Positions 8,576-17,214 of a stretch of 64,000 bases of DNA are shown piece by piece. The position numbers and the translations under genes were made by a program. Within the stretch, counting starts at the first letter, position 1. Each line of letters opens with the position of its first letter. A model generated the notes under the pieces. The model saw only the letters and a list, made by a program, of their open reading frames with translations. It ran no database searches and was not told where the DNA came from. Location: the NCBI RefSeq assembly GCF_000383975.1, contig NZ_KB913017.1, positions 751,133-815,132 of the forward strand. Direction: 5' to 3'. The DNA comes from Natronorubrum tibetense GA33. Its GTDB lineage: Archaea > Halobacteriota > Halobacteria > Halobacteriales > Natrialbaceae.

Positions 8576-8854
8576 ATGGACATCGCCGCCGAACGGATCG
8601 AGCGCCTCCACGAGTTGGCCCGAGCGGCGGCAGCGGACCGAAACGACGACCGAGCGCGCTACTACGTTCGACTCGCCCAGCGCGTCGCGGAACGGAATCG
8701 GCTGACGCTACCCCGGGAGTTTCGACGGTTCACCTGCGATCGCTGCGACGCGTACCTGCGGCCGGGAGTGAACGCCCGCGTTCGACTGCAGAACGGCCAC
8801 GTCGTGATCACCTGCGACTGTGGAGCTCACGCTCGGTATCCGTACGAGGACTGA
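8576..8854 (+). CDS. rnp4: Ribonuclease P protein component 4 (Rpr2/Rpp21 family)
   Basis: 92 residues. An N-terminal helical region (IERLHELARAAAADRNDDRARYYVRLAQRVAERNRLTLP) is followed by a zinc ribbon with Cys54-x2-Cys57 and Cys80-x-Cys82. This is the layout of archaeal RNase P subunit 4, which binds RNase P RNA together with subunit 1 and supports 5' maturation of tRNA. The motif LTLPREFRRFTCDRC is characteristic. The downstream CRM protein and MscS genes form a neighbourhood common in haloarchaea. Confidence 0.92.
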   Translation: MDIAAERIERLHELARAAAADRNDDRARYYVRLAQRVAERNRLTLPREFRRFTCDRCDAYLRPGVNARVRLQNGHVVITCDCGAHARYPYED

Positions 8855-8926
8855 GTGCGGACGAGAGCCGTCAAACGTCTGGAGCGAACTCTGCTCGAGC
8901 GGCCGAAGTGGGGTCCAAATCGGCGG

Positions 8927-9016
8927 CGGAAACGGGGCTAACCGACCGACGGAACGGGACCAACCGACCGACGGAACGGGACTAACCGACCGACGGAACG
9001 GGGCCAACCGATCAAC
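8927..9016. repeat. 22-bp tandem repeat, three full copies plus partial ends
   Basis: Between the RNase P gene and the CRM gene the unit (t/c)AACCGACCGACGGAACGGG(a/g)c is repeated head to tail at 8939-8960, 8961-8982 and 8983-9004, with degraded partial units on both sides. The unit length is not a multiple of three and no supported gene covers it, so it is a noncoding slippage-type repeat. Confidence 0.85.
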
Positions 9017-9129
9017 GCGATTCGATTGTCACGCGTCTCCGCGATGGTGGATCTGTGGCGTGCGTGTACACGGAACGACGACATTCCGATTCGAGAAGAT
9101 TCAAACGGCTCGGTTCGTTAGGCTATTCC

Positions 9130-9378
9130 ATGGATAAACAAACGCTCAAGCAGGAAGCGCACGATCTCGATGTTACCGTCTGGGTCGGCAAGAGCGGCCT
9201 CGAGTCGGTCGTCGACGAACTCCACGACCAACTCTCGAACGAGAACCTCGTCAAAATCAAATTCCTTCGTGCCGCCCGTGCGGGCAGTTCGACCGAAGAG
9301 AAGGCGGCCGAACTCGCCGACCGCGTCAATGCCGAACTGATCGACACGCGCGGGCACACGGCGGTGGTCCATCGATGA
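9130..9378 (+). CDS. CRM-domain (YhbY-like) RNA-binding protein
   Basis: 82 residues forming a single CRM domain, with the GxxG loop in VWVGKSGLESVV and the conserved VKIKFLRAAR strand. YhbY/CRM proteins bind structured RNA and associate with pre-ribosomal particles. The start at 9130 was chosen because it begins the domain; the frame extends upstream without conservation. The last codons overlap the start of the MscS gene (ATGA), so the two are co-transcribed and coupled. Confidence 0.88.
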   Translation: MDKQTLKQEAHDLDVTVWVGKSGLESVVDELHDQLSNENLVKIKFLRAARAGSSTEEKAAELADRVNAELIDTRGHTAVVHR

Positions 9379-10304
9379 GTATCGGTGCCGGATCTCTCCT
9401 CCAAGCTGACGGACTCGGACCGATCGGTCGTGGGCTCGAGCAACTCGGTCTGCCGTATGTTGACGGGGCCGTCGCCGCGAGCACGGCGAGTGTCATCCGT
9501 TTTGTCCTCGCACTCACCGCAATCTGGTTCGTCGGCCGCCTCGTCGTCATCCCGCTGATTCGGCGGGCTCTCGATCGGCGTGAGCTAGACGAACACGCCC
9601 AAAACCCGTTGTTGATGCTCACGCGCTTCGGCGTCCTCTTTTTTGGCGTCGCCGTCGCGTTCGGATTCGCCGGCTTCGGGAACTTCCTCGTCTCCATGGC
9701 CGGGATCGCCGCGGCCGGCGCGCTCGCCATCGGTCTCGCGATGCAGAACGTCATCGCGAACTTCGTCGCCGGCGTGTTCATCTACACCGACAAACCGTTC
9801 CGCATCGGTGACTGGATCGAGTGGGACGACGGCACCTACTCAGGCACCGTCGAGGACATCAGCCTGCGCGTGACTCGAGTTCGAACGTTCGACAACGAAC
9901 TGCTGACGGTTCCGAACTCCAACCTCACCGACAGCGTGCTCAAGAACCCCGTCGACGGCGGGAAGCTCCGTCAGAAGTTCGTCTTCGGTATCGGCTACGA
10001 CGACGACATCGAGGAGGCGACCGAGATTATCGTCGACGAGGCCGAGCGTCACCCGGACATCATGGACGATCCCGCACCCTCCGTTCGCCTGACCGAACTC
10101 GGCGACTCCGACGTCGGGCTCCAGTCGCGATTCTGGATCGAAAACCCCTCGCGCGCCGACTTCGTCCGCACTCGCGGCGAGTACGTCACGGCCGTCAAGG
10201 AACGCTTCGACGAGAAAGGGATCGACATCCCGTACCCCGTCCGCACGCTCGAGGGCGGACTGCAACTCGAGGATAGAAAGCCGGTCGGACAGACGGCCGA
10301 GTGA
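9375..10304 (+). CDS. MscS-family mechanosensitive ion channel
   Basis: 309 residues. About three transmembrane segments precede a pore-lining glycine/alanine-rich helix (GIAAAGALAIGLAMQNVIANFVAG, residues about 110-135) and the MscS beta domain (DKPFRIGDWIEWDDGTYSGTVEDISLRVTRVRTFDNELLTVPNS). The C-terminal alpha/beta domain is complete. Such channels release solutes on hypo-osmotic shock, a plausible need in a halophile. The start overlaps the stop of the CRM gene by four bases. Confidence 0.92.
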   Translation: MSIGAGSLLQADGLGPIGRGLEQLGLPYVDGAVAASTASVIRFVLALTAIWFVGRLVVIPLIRRALDRRELDEHAQNPLLMLTRFGVLFFGVAVAFGFAGFGNFLVSMAGIAAAGALAIGLAMQNVIANFVAGVFIYTDKPFRIGDWIEWDDGTYSGTVEDISLRVTRVRTFDNELLTVPNSNLTDSVLKNPVDGGKLRQKFVFGIGYDDDIEEATEIIVDEAERHPDIMDDPAPSVRLTELGDSDVGLQSRFWIENPSRADFVRTRGEYVTAVKERFDEKGIDIPYPVRTLEGGLQLEDRKPVGQTAE

Positions 10305-10342
10305 GAGACCGGCCGTAGCGATACGCTTTTTCTCGTCTTCGA

Positions 10343-11158
10343 CTACCGCGATTCGACCGTCGCGTTTTCCGGCGGCTCGAACTCGAACGTCTCGTCCTCG
10401 AGTCCGTCGTTGAACGAGACCGTCTCGAACCGCTCGGTCATCTCGTAGCGCTCACCATCGGTATTCTCGAAGACCATCCGCTCTTTCAGCGGGTAGTCGT
10501 ACTCGTCGTCGACCCAGACCGTCTGCTCGACGATGTTGAGTTCGTCGGGCGCCTCGATCGTCTCGAGCGCGTAGACGTACTCGGTGCTCCCGATGAGAAC
10601 CGAGACGCCGTCGGCGACCGCCTCCTCCTTTAGATCGACGTCGACCGCGTGCGTCTCTCGATCGGCGATCATCTCGGTGCCCAGATACTCGAGGTCGTAC
10701 CACTCGAGTTGCATCTCGGCCATCTCCGCGCGGTCCGACCGAACAGCCTCGCTCTCGAACGGTTCGTCGGCCTCGTGGTGCTGGGCCAGCGACGACTTGG
10801 GATAGTACCACCACGCTCCCGACGCGTTCGAGGCGAAGATGGCACCGTCCTGATCGGATTCCGTCGTCTCGAGTACCTCCTCGTAATAGTCGACATACGG
10901 TCGCTCGTGGACGCGAACGGTTTCGGAAACCGTCTCGTCGCCGCCGGTGATCTCGATCGTCATCTCGCCGGAGACGTCCTCGAGGTCGTCGCCGTAGACG
11001 AACGTGCTATTGAACAGCGCCGCCGGTTCGGGCTCGTCCAGTTCGATCTCGTCCGATTCGGACTCGTCGCTCGCGGGCGGGGAGAACGCGATGCAGCCGC
11101 TGAGGAGAACGAGAATCGCGAGCGCTCCGAGAACAGCAACGAATCGTTGAGACGCCAT
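10343..11158 (-). CDS. LolA-like lipoprotein
   Basis: 271 residues. A short hydrophobic signal (VAVLGALAILVLLSGC) ends in a lipobox with the cysteine near residue 22 and no twin arginine, so it is probably Sec-exported and lipid-anchored. The mature part is acidic and beta-rich, with features of LolA/outer-membrane-lipoprotein-sorting-like haloarchaeal proteins (ERPYVDYYEEVLE, ASGAWWYYPKSS, YPLKERMVF). It probably binds a hydrophobic ligand at the cell surface, but this is inferred only from fold similarity. Convergent with the MscS gene. Confidence 0.7.
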   Translation of the reverse strand: MASQRFVAVLGALAILVLLSGCIAFSPPASDESESDEIELDEPEPAALFNSTFVYGDDLEDVSGEMTIEITGGDETVSETVRVHERPYVDYYEEVLETTESDQDGAIFASNASGAWWYYPKSSLAQHHEADEPFESEAVRSDRAEMAEMQLEWYDLEYLGTEMIADRETHAVDVDLKEEAVADGVSVLIGSTEYVYALETIEAPDELNIVEQTVWVDDEYDYPLKERMVFENTDGERYEMTERFETVSFNDGLEDETFEFEPPENATVESR

Positions 11159-11394
11159 AGAGCGGGTAATAAGAGGGATCCGACCTAAGCTTTTCTATCT
11201 ACTGGACGAACGAAAAGCGACCGCACCGTCGGATCGAGCCGGGCGGGTCGGCCGAGGGTCGACGACGTCCCTCGAGTGCGTTGGGTCGTCGCGGACAGCG
11301 CGTCGTGTCGACGGGTGGCGTCGGCGAAAACAGCTCCGAGCGAATACGACCCGCATCGCGGCTGCTATCGGAAGGAAAATCGGAATGAAGTATG
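11159..11394. other. Intergenic stretch between lipoprotein gene and SRP RNA
   Basis: About 236 bases with no convincing frame. It contains the promoter side of the lipoprotein gene and, near 11365-11395, a mildly A-rich plus strand (T-rich in the minus transcript) just past the SRP RNA end, consistent with RNA termination. Confidence 0.4.
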
Positions 11395-11700
11395 AGTGTG
11401 GAAGCCGCGATTGCCCGGCGTTCCGGCCGGGGGAATCCCGGTTGCCTTCTCCACCCCGCGACCCGTCGAGCGACAGGTGTCCGGCGGTCCACTGCTCGCT
11501 TCCGCGCCTGATGGGCTGTCGCCGGCTAACCACGATGGGGCGTCCCTGCGGACGGCCACCGTAGACCGCTGTCCCCGACGGACGAGGCTTCTCTGTTGGC
11601 TCCCGGGGCCCCGGCCGGTCTGACCGGACGCCCGCGGTGTTCGGTCCCCGCTAATGACCATAGCGCGGGTAGTGAGCAGGGCCAAACTGCCCGACCTATC
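11395..11700 (-). ncRNA. ffs: SRP RNA (7S RNA)
   Basis: Read on the minus strand, the segment 11489-11510 gives CAGGCGCGGAAGCGAGCAGT, the universally conserved helix 8 core (GGAAGCGAGCAG) bound by SRP54. Upstream in the transcript, AGGTCGGGCAGTTTGGCCC fits the archaeal 5' domain (helices 3/4). Total length near 305 nt is right for archaea. A TATA-like CTTAAG on the minus strand at about 11721-11730 sits 25 bases before the proposed 5' end. Ends are estimates within about 10 bases. Frames drawn across this region are artefacts. Confidence 0.88.
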
Positions 11701-11929
11701 CATCCCTACGTAGGAGGGTGGAACTTAAGGACCTTTCGCCTCCCGAATCGCAGTCGGGCGCGGTGGTGCGCCCGATACGGAGCCCGAACGAGACAGTCGG
11801 TCGCCCGAATCGCGGCGTCGGAACACCCAACGTGCTTTGGCAACGGTTGAAAGACGATAGCCCACGAACACCTCTCGTGACCCGCCTCGATGTCTCGAAC
11901 GGTTCACGATCCGCTGCACTCGAGCACTC

Positions 11930-12595
11930 ATGAGTAGTAATTGTCCGGAGTCCGATGCGACCGATGCCGGGGTACCGCCGAACGAACACTGGTCGAGCGT
12001 GTCAAAACACGTCGTCAACAGCTACGTCGAGGCCAATAACGCCCTCCTCGCCGCGATGGGATTCTCACCGTCGTCCGACGATGCTCCTGGGACGCTCACC
12101 GCACGGCAGCAACCCGAGACGGTTGACGGCCCGATCACCGAAGTCGCCTTCGGCGACGAGTCCTGGCTGATGGAGCGCTCCGCTGACGAGTACGAGGACC
12201 TCGCGGTCGGCGACTACGTCCGCTTTACGAAACCGATCGAGGAGACTGACGTCTCCGCGTTCGCACAGGTCTCCGGAGACACCAACCGGCTCCACCTCGC
12301 GGAGTCGTTCGCCGAGGAGACCCAGTTCGGCGGCCGCATCGCCCACGGCACGCTCGTCGCCGGGACGATCAGCGCCGCGCTCGCCCGGTTCCCCGGCCTG
12401 ACGATCTACCTCTCCCAGGACCTCGAGTTCCACGCTCCGGTCGAAATCGGGGAGACTGTCACCGCCGACTGCGAGATCGTCGAACTGCTCGGCGACACCC
12501 GCTACCGACTCCACACGACGGTCGAAACCACGGACGAGGAGACCGTGATCGACGGCGAGGCGATCGTCGTCATCCAGGAGTCCCCCGACGTGTGA
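11930..12595 (+). CDS. MaoC-family (R)-enoyl-CoA hydratase
   Basis: 221 residues. An N-terminal helical region (HWSSVSKHVVNSYVEANNALLAAMGF) precedes a hot-dog MaoC domain with the hydratase-2 motif: FAQVSGDTNRLHLAESFAEE followed by GGRIAHGTLVAG, supplying the catalytic Asp/His pair. Such enzymes convert crotonyl-CoA to (R)-3-hydroxyacyl-CoA and in haloarchaea are linked to polyhydroxyalkanoate supply. A PhaB-like reductase is in the window at 48130, but no PHA synthase is visible, so the physiological role is inferred. Confidence 0.85.
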   Translation: MSSNCPESDATDAGVPPNEHWSSVSKHVVNSYVEANNALLAAMGFSPSSDDAPGTLTARQQPETVDGPITEVAFGDESWLMERSADEYEDLAVGDYVRFTKPIEETDVSAFAQVSGDTNRLHLAESFAEETQFGGRIAHGTLVAGTISAALARFPGLTIYLSQDLEFHAPVEIGETVTADCEIVELLGDTRYRLHTTVETTDEETVIDGEAIVVIQESPDV

Positions 12596-12797
12596 TCGGA
12601 AGTCGGCGTCTCGACTTCCGTTTTCGTTCGCTATTTCATCGGTCCGATAGCTGCAGGTCGGGACGCAGGGTCTCGGTCGGTTCGTCGGTTTCGAAGCCGG
12701 TAGCCGTACGGTCGGCCGGTTCGCCCTCGTGTCGTCTTCGCACAGCCAAAATACCTTGGAACAATGGTGATACCCCTCCGCGTCCTTCTCGTACATA

Positions 12798-13013
12798 ATG
12801 AGTAGGTCAGAATCGGAATCGAGGATCGTCGCCGTCTGTCGCGCCTGTGAGTCGGTATTCGTCTCCGAGCAGAAACCGGACGGGACGATTAGACCTATCG
12901 GCGTCTCCCAGGAGTGTAGCTGTGGCGACGGCGACTTCGAGCGGATCACGCCGTCGGGTGGGAGCGAGCCGACGAACGACGGCGGCCCGGCGGTGCCACG
13001 GCCGTCGGACTGA
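12798..13013 (+). CDS. Small putative zinc-binding protein, 71 residues
   Basis: The frame has Cys14-x2-Cys17 and Cys40-x-Cys42 in a pattern of a small zinc ribbon (VAVCRACESVF, then VSQECSCGDGDF), and an acidic, disordered tail. Haloarchaea encode many such micro-proteins and several act as regulators, but this one is not recognised individually. A strong inverted repeat 23 bases after the stop probably ends its transcript. Confidence 0.65.
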   Translation: MSRSESESRIVAVCRACESVFVSEQKPDGTIRPIGVSQECSCGDGDFERITPSGGSEPTNDGGPAVPRPSD

Positions 13014-13035
13014 TACGGATTATTGTACCGATGTA

Positions 13036-13071
13036 CCGGCGCAACCGCGACCCGAGTGGCGGTTGCGCCGG
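13036..13071. terminator. Perfect 13-bp inverted repeat, probable terminator hairpin
   Basis: CCGGCGCAACCGC at 13036-13048 is perfectly complementary to 13059-13071, with a 10-base loop. It lies 23 bases after the stop at 13013. No T-run follows, so termination is inferred from position and stability; a structural or protein-binding role is possible. Confidence 0.6.
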
Positions 13072-13221
13072 AAATGACTTACAGTAACCCGTATGACGCC
13101 TGTGCGAGTCTCGAGCGGCAACTGGCTCCGCTATCGGCCGAGTGTGCCCTCAGTGGCGCGGCGCGACCGCGCCGATTTCCGGCACCCAACCGTTTTTGCA
13201 ACGAATCGGTCTGCATAGGGT

Positions 13222-14376
13222 ATGCCCACACCGACGGAACGGGTCCGCCGAGCCGAGCGCTCGAGCATCCGCGTCATGTTCAATCTCGCCGAACGCCACG
13301 ACGGCGACCTCGTTCGGCTCGAGGTCGGCGAACCGGACTTCGATACGCCCGAACACGTTATCGACGCAGCCGCACGCGCCGCCCGAGTGGGGGAGACTCA
13401 CTACACGTCGAACGCTGGACTGCCGGCGTGTCGACGGGCGATTAGCGACACGCTAGCCCACGACCACGGCGTCGAACACGATCCGGACGAAATCGTCGTC
13501 ACGGTCGGCGGGATGGAGGCGCTGCATCTGGCGACCATGGCGACGGTCGGACCCGGCGAAGAGCTGCTCGCTCCCGGACCGACGTGGCCGAACTACGAGA
13601 CCCAGGCGCTCCTCGCGGACGGCTCCTTTCGCGAGGTCCCGATGCCCGCGGAGTCGGGGTTCGATCTCGAGGCCGACCGCGTCATCGAGGCGATGAGCGA
13701 CGATACCGCCGCGGTCGTGCTCACGACCCCCTCGAATCCGACCGGGCGCGTCTACGATCCGGCCGAGTGTCGGGCAGTCGTCGAAGCGGCCGCCGACCAC
13801 GACGCCTACGTCATCGCCGACGAGGTATACCTCGGACTGACCTACGACGGTGAGTCGGAGGGGATCGCGGCCCACACCGGCCACCCCGACCACGTCGTGA
13901 CGATCGGCTCCTGCTCGAAGACGTACGCGATGACCGGCTGGCGGCTCGGTTGGCTCGCTGCCGACGACCACTTCGTCGACCGCGTGCTCACGGTTCGTGA
14001 GTCGACGACCGCCTGCGCCTCGAGCGTCTCCCAGCACGCCGCGATCGCGGCGCTCACGGGTCCACAGGAGCCGTTTCGTGAGATGTATCGCGCGTTCCAG
14101 GAGCGGCGGGATCTGGTCGTCGACCGCATCGCAGGGATCGAGGGTGCCTCCTGTCCTCGACCGGAGGGGGCGTTCTACGCGTTCCTCGACCCGGGCGTCG
14201 ACGACGACAGCCTGACGATCGCGAAATACTTGCTCGAGGAACACGGGGTCGTCCTCGCTCCGGGAGACGGGTTCGGCGAGTCGGAGCCAGGGCGACTGCG
14301 GCTCTCGTTCGCGAACTCGATGGAGCGGTTGAACGAGGGGTTCGATCGACTCGAGGCGGGATTGGACGCGTACTGA
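13222..14376 (+). CDS. PLP-dependent class I/II aminotransferase
   Basis: 384 residues, fold-type I. The PLP lysine is Lys233 in GSCSKTYAMTGWRLGW; other cofactor contacts are Asn172 (SNPTG), Asp200 and Tyr203 (YVIADEVY). The N-terminal LEVGEPDFDTP and the arginine of the RLSFAN segment near the C-terminus complete the aspartate-aminotransferase-like signature. Substrate could be aspartate, an aromatic or a branched amino acid; sequence motifs alone do not decide. Monocistronic by spacing. Confidence 0.88.
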   Translation: MPTPTERVRRAERSSIRVMFNLAERHDGDLVRLEVGEPDFDTPEHVIDAAARAARVGETHYTSNAGLPACRRAISDTLAHDHGVEHDPDEIVVTVGGMEALHLATMATVGPGEELLAPGPTWPNYETQALLADGSFREVPMPAESGFDLEADRVIEAMSDDTAAVVLTTPSNPTGRVYDPAECRAVVEAAADHDAYVIADEVYLGLTYDGESEGIAAHTGHPDHVVTIGSCSKTYAMTGWRLGWLAADDHFVDRVLTVRESTTACASSVSQHAAIAALTGPQEPFREMYRAFQERRDLVVDRIAGIEGASCPRPEGAFYAFLDPGVDDDSLTIAKYLLEEHGVVLAPGDGFGESEPGRLRLSFANSMERLNEGFDRLEAGLDAY

Positions 14377-14824
14377 GCGACGGTTCGAGGGCAACAGCCG
14401 ACAGCGGTCGGACGCGTGACAGCCCGGGAGACGACCGCCGTCACGAGAGAGTGGGAGTGATCCGCCTCCGAGCCAGTTCGTCAACGGCGTGTTGTCGTCG
14501 CCGATCGGCGATGAACTCGAGGTTATTCTATTTCGACGTGTGCTGCAGCCGCTCCCTCGATTCCGATCGAACGGCTGGTCCGCACGGGCGAAAGAGGGTC
14601 GAATGGCCGTTTCGCCGTCGGCTCGGGGAACGCCTCGTCGAACGACGAGTCAGCGCTCGAGGCGGAAACGTTCGCGTACCGTGATAACTTCGATCGAACG
14701 CGGCTCCGCGTTCGCTGGCAAGCATCTCGACTCGAGGAGTTACTACAACGCCATCAGCGGCCGAATGAAGGCGCGGATTACAAAGCGGGCTGCAGCCGTT
14801 CCCAATGTCGAGACTGTCACTACC
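14377..14824. other. 448-base gap without a supported gene
   Basis: The plus-strand frame here joins the UbiC-like gene but codes a non-conserved basic peptide, unlike the acidic proteins around it. An AT-rich element (TTATTCTATTTCG) lies near 14522, about 300 bases before the UbiC-like start. No RNA gene or repeat was recognised. Confidence 0.4.
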
Positions 14825-15373
14825 ATGAGCGACGAACTAGGCGTTCCCCAATCGACCGACAAATCGATCCGCTCGATGCTGGTAACGCTCGAACGAGACG
14901 CCGACCTGACCCTCTCGCCGATCGAACGGCTGTTTCTCGCGACCGACGGGACCGTCACCCACATGCTCGAGGCGCTGACGAGGGACGATGTCTCGGTGAC
15001 CATCCTCGACCGTTCGGTGGCCGACAATCGGCTGTTTCGAACGGTTGCGCTCGTGCCGAATACCGAGCAGAACCCGTTAGTCTGGGCTCGATCGACTATT
15101 CGGCTCTCGCCGCTTGCGGACTCCGTCGCCGACGAACTCGTCGACGGCGAGATCGGTATCGGAGACGTGCTTCGCGAGGAGTGTACGGAGACGAGACGCG
15201 AAATCGTGGAGATGAACGTCCATTCGGCCGCCACCCGCTTCCCGTCGTTCGTCGAGAGCGACGCGGCGTGTCTCCTCGAGCGGACGTACCAGATCTACAC
15301 CGCGGACACCCGAATCATGACGATCACCGAGTACTTCCCGAAGGATCGACTCAGCACGTATCGAACGCACTAG
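14825..15373 (+). CDS. Chorismate-lyase-like protein (UbiC/DUF98 family)
   Basis: 182 residues. The UbiC fold signature is visible: an arginine in NPLVWARSTIRL (Arg89), corresponding to the chorismate-binding arginine of E. coli UbiC, and RTYQIYTADTRIMTITEYFP, where Glu169 corresponds to the catalytic glutamate. UbiC converts chorismate to 4-hydroxybenzoate and pyruvate. The start at 14825 begins the acidic conserved region. The co-directional gene 135 bases downstream is an aryl-CoA-ligase-like enzyme, suggesting production and activation of a hydroxybenzoate. Haloarchaea use menaquinone, so the product's purpose is unclear. Confidence 0.72.
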   Translation: MSDELGVPQSTDKSIRSMLVTLERDADLTLSPIERLFLATDGTVTHMLEALTRDDVSVTILDRSVADNRLFRTVALVPNTEQNPLVWARSTIRLSPLADSVADELVDGEIGIGDVLREECTETRREIVEMNVHSAATRFPSFVESDAACLLERTYQIYTADTRIMTITEYFPKDRLSTYRTH

Positions 15374-15420
15374 CCTGCGGCCGCGAACACGTATCGAACG
15401 CACTAGCCTGTGGCCACGAG
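15355..15420. repeat. 33-bp tandem duplication spanning a stop codon
   Basis: The unit starting CACGTATCGAACGCACTAG occurs at 15355-15387 and 15388-15420 with only a few differences. The first copy holds the last codons and TAG stop of the UbiC-like gene; the second is downstream noncoding. This is a recent local duplication. Confidence 0.9.
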
Positions 15421-15507
15421 CTGGTCGCCGAAACGGGAAGCGGAGCGTCAATCGTTCAAAACCGAACCATAACAAAGCCCGGGTAGTCGCTACCCTCGAG
15501 CGAGACT

Positions 15508-16881
15508 ATGGCCGAACTGTGGAACCCGTTACTCGAGAGGATGCCGCGTGATCGACTCGAGCGACGGCAGATCCGGAAGTTCAGGGAGCAAGCCGTCTAC
15601 GTATACGAGAACGTCCCCGTGTTTCGGCGAAAACTCGATCGAGCGGGCATCGTTCCCGAAGAGATCGACTCGTTCGAGGATATCCGTGCCGTCCCGACGA
15701 CGACGAAAGACGAACTACGCCGGGCACAGGAAACGGGGGCTGACGACTCCGACGGATCGTCGGGCCGGACCGAGCGAGCGACCGAGACGAGATCGACACC
15801 GTACGGAGAGCTTCTCGCCGTGGAACCGGAGGCAGTCCGCGAGTACCACCAGACCTCCGGGACCAGCGGCACGCCGCTCCGACAGGCGGATTCGGGTCGG
15901 GACTGGGAGTGGTGGAGCGACTGCTGGGCGACGGTCCTCTGGTCGCAGGGGATTCGACCGGACGACCGGGTCTTCTTCCCGTTCTCCTACAACGTCTTCG
16001 TCGCGTTCTGGGCCGCACACTACGCCTGCGAGCGGATCGGTGCCGAGGTCGTTCCCGGCGGTAACCTTTCGTCCGCCGAACGCGTCCAACTGATGGACGA
16101 CCTCGAGGCGACGGTCTTCATGACCACGCCGACGTACGCGCTTCGACTCGGAGAGGTCGCCGAGCAGGAGGGGATCGATCCCGCGGCAACCAGCATCGAA
16201 CGGATCGTCTGTGCCGGCGAGCCCGGCGCAAGCGTTCCGGGGACGAAAGCGAAACTCGAGGAGCGCTGGGGAGCGACGGTCCACGACCACGCCGGCGCAA
16301 CGGAAACCGGCGCGTGGGGGTACAGCTGCGAGGGCGACTCGCTCGGCCTCCACTTCAACGAGGCTCAGTTCCTGATCGAGGTGGTCGACGACGACGGCGA
16401 CCCGGTCGAACCGGGCGAAACAGGTACGCTAATCGTCACGCCGCTCGACCGACACGCCCAGCCGTATCTCCGGTTCGAACAGCGCGATCGAGTGCGACTC
16501 GAGGAGCCGAGCGCCTGCGACTGCGGGCGGACGTTTCGCCTCGCCGACGGCGGCGTTCTCGGCAGAGACGACGACTTCACGACGGTCAACGGCGTGTTGC
16601 TCTCGCCGACGGCGGTCGAAGACGTCGTCCGCCAGCACGACGACGTGGCTGACGAGTACAAGATCGTCATCGACGAACACGACGAGAAGGAATCGGACGT
16701 CGTTACTCTGATCAGCGAGGCGAAAACGCAGGACGTAGAGACGACCAGGACCGAGCTTCGACACCGGCTCAAACAGGCCTGTGGCCTCTCGTTTCGAATC
16801 ACGCTGCGCGAGCAAGGTGCCCTCGAGCGACCCGAACTCAAAGCCGATCGCGTCGTCGACCAGCGGGTGAATCATGTCTGA
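15508..16881 (+). CDS. Phenylacetate-CoA-ligase-like AMP-forming enzyme
   Basis: 457 residues of the PaaK branch of the adenylate-forming superfamily. Motifs: phosphate-binding TSGTSGTP at 116-123, the AGATETGAWGY segment, a cysteine pair in SACDCGRTFRL, and a complete C-terminal domain. These enzymes activate aryl or arylacetic acids to CoA thioesters. Placement right after a chorismate-lyase-like gene suggests 4-hydroxybenzoate or a similar acid as substrate (inference). The end overlaps the next small gene by eight bases. Confidence 0.85.
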   Translation: MAELWNPLLERMPRDRLERRQIRKFREQAVYVYENVPVFRRKLDRAGIVPEEIDSFEDIRAVPTTTKDELRRAQETGADDSDGSSGRTERATETRSTPYGELLAVEPEAVREYHQTSGTSGTPLRQADSGRDWEWWSDCWATVLWSQGIRPDDRVFFPFSYNVFVAFWAAHYACERIGAEVVPGGNLSSAERVQLMDDLEATVFMTTPTYALRLGEVAEQEGIDPAATSIERIVCAGEPGASVPGTKAKLEERWGATVHDHAGATETGAWGYSCEGDSLGLHFNEAQFLIEVVDDDGDPVEPGETGTLIVTPLDRHAQPYLRFEQRDRVRLEEPSACDCGRTFRLADGGVLGRDDDFTTVNGVLLSPTAVEDVVRQHDDVADEYKIVIDEHDEKESDVVTLISEAKTQDVETTRTELRHRLKQACGLSFRITLREQGALERPELKADRVVDQRVNHV

Positions 16882-17158
16882 GAACGACGCTGGACAGCAG
16901 GACGGAAGCTCGCCGCCGCAGCGGTCGTCTACGGGCGGCGACAGTACCGAACACGGAACCACCCGCGGCGACGACCGAACTACTGCGGATCTCGACGAAC
17001 TCGCGGCGCTCGTCGACGACCTCGAGGAGGCGTCGACGGCCCTGATCGAACGCGGGCAGGAACACGACGTTCCCGCCATCGAGCACAACGCCCAACGGAT
17101 CAGCGAGGTCGTCCGCGTTCTCGAACAGCACGTCCCGGAACAGAAAGTCGACGACTGA
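16874..17158 (+). CDS. Small acidic helical protein, 94 residues
   Basis: A disordered acidic N-terminus (about 1-38) is followed by a helical region (LDELAALVDDLEEASTALIERG, then IEHNAQRISEVVRVLEQHV) with heptad-like hydrophobics, as in small haloarchaeal helical-hairpin families. It overlaps the CoA ligase gene by eight bases and is probably translated from the same mRNA. No catalytic residues are evident. It may pair with the ligase, but this is only an inference from linkage. Confidence 0.65.
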   Translation: MSENDAGQQDGSSPPQRSSTGGDSTEHGTTRGDDRTTADLDELAALVDDLEEASTALIERGQEHDVPAIEHNAQRISEVVRVLEQHVPEQKVDD

Positions 17159-17175
17159 AAAGGTACTGACCTCCT

Positions 17176-17195
17176 CCCGCGCCTGAAGACGCGGG
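17176..17195. terminator. Short hairpin between convergent genes
   Basis: CCCGCG (17176-17181) pairs with CGCGGG (17190-17195) around an 8-base loop, between convergent genes ending at 17158 and 17215. The sequence context CCTCCTCCCGCGCCTGAAGA also resembles the right end of haloarchaeal IS200/IS605-type elements. Confidence 0.5.
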
Positions 17196-17214
17196 TGTGC
17201 GCTCGCACTATATA

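Noticed and set aside
8927-9016. Possible CRISPR array
   Set aside because: Units are contiguous tandem repeats with no spacers, and no cas genes are near.
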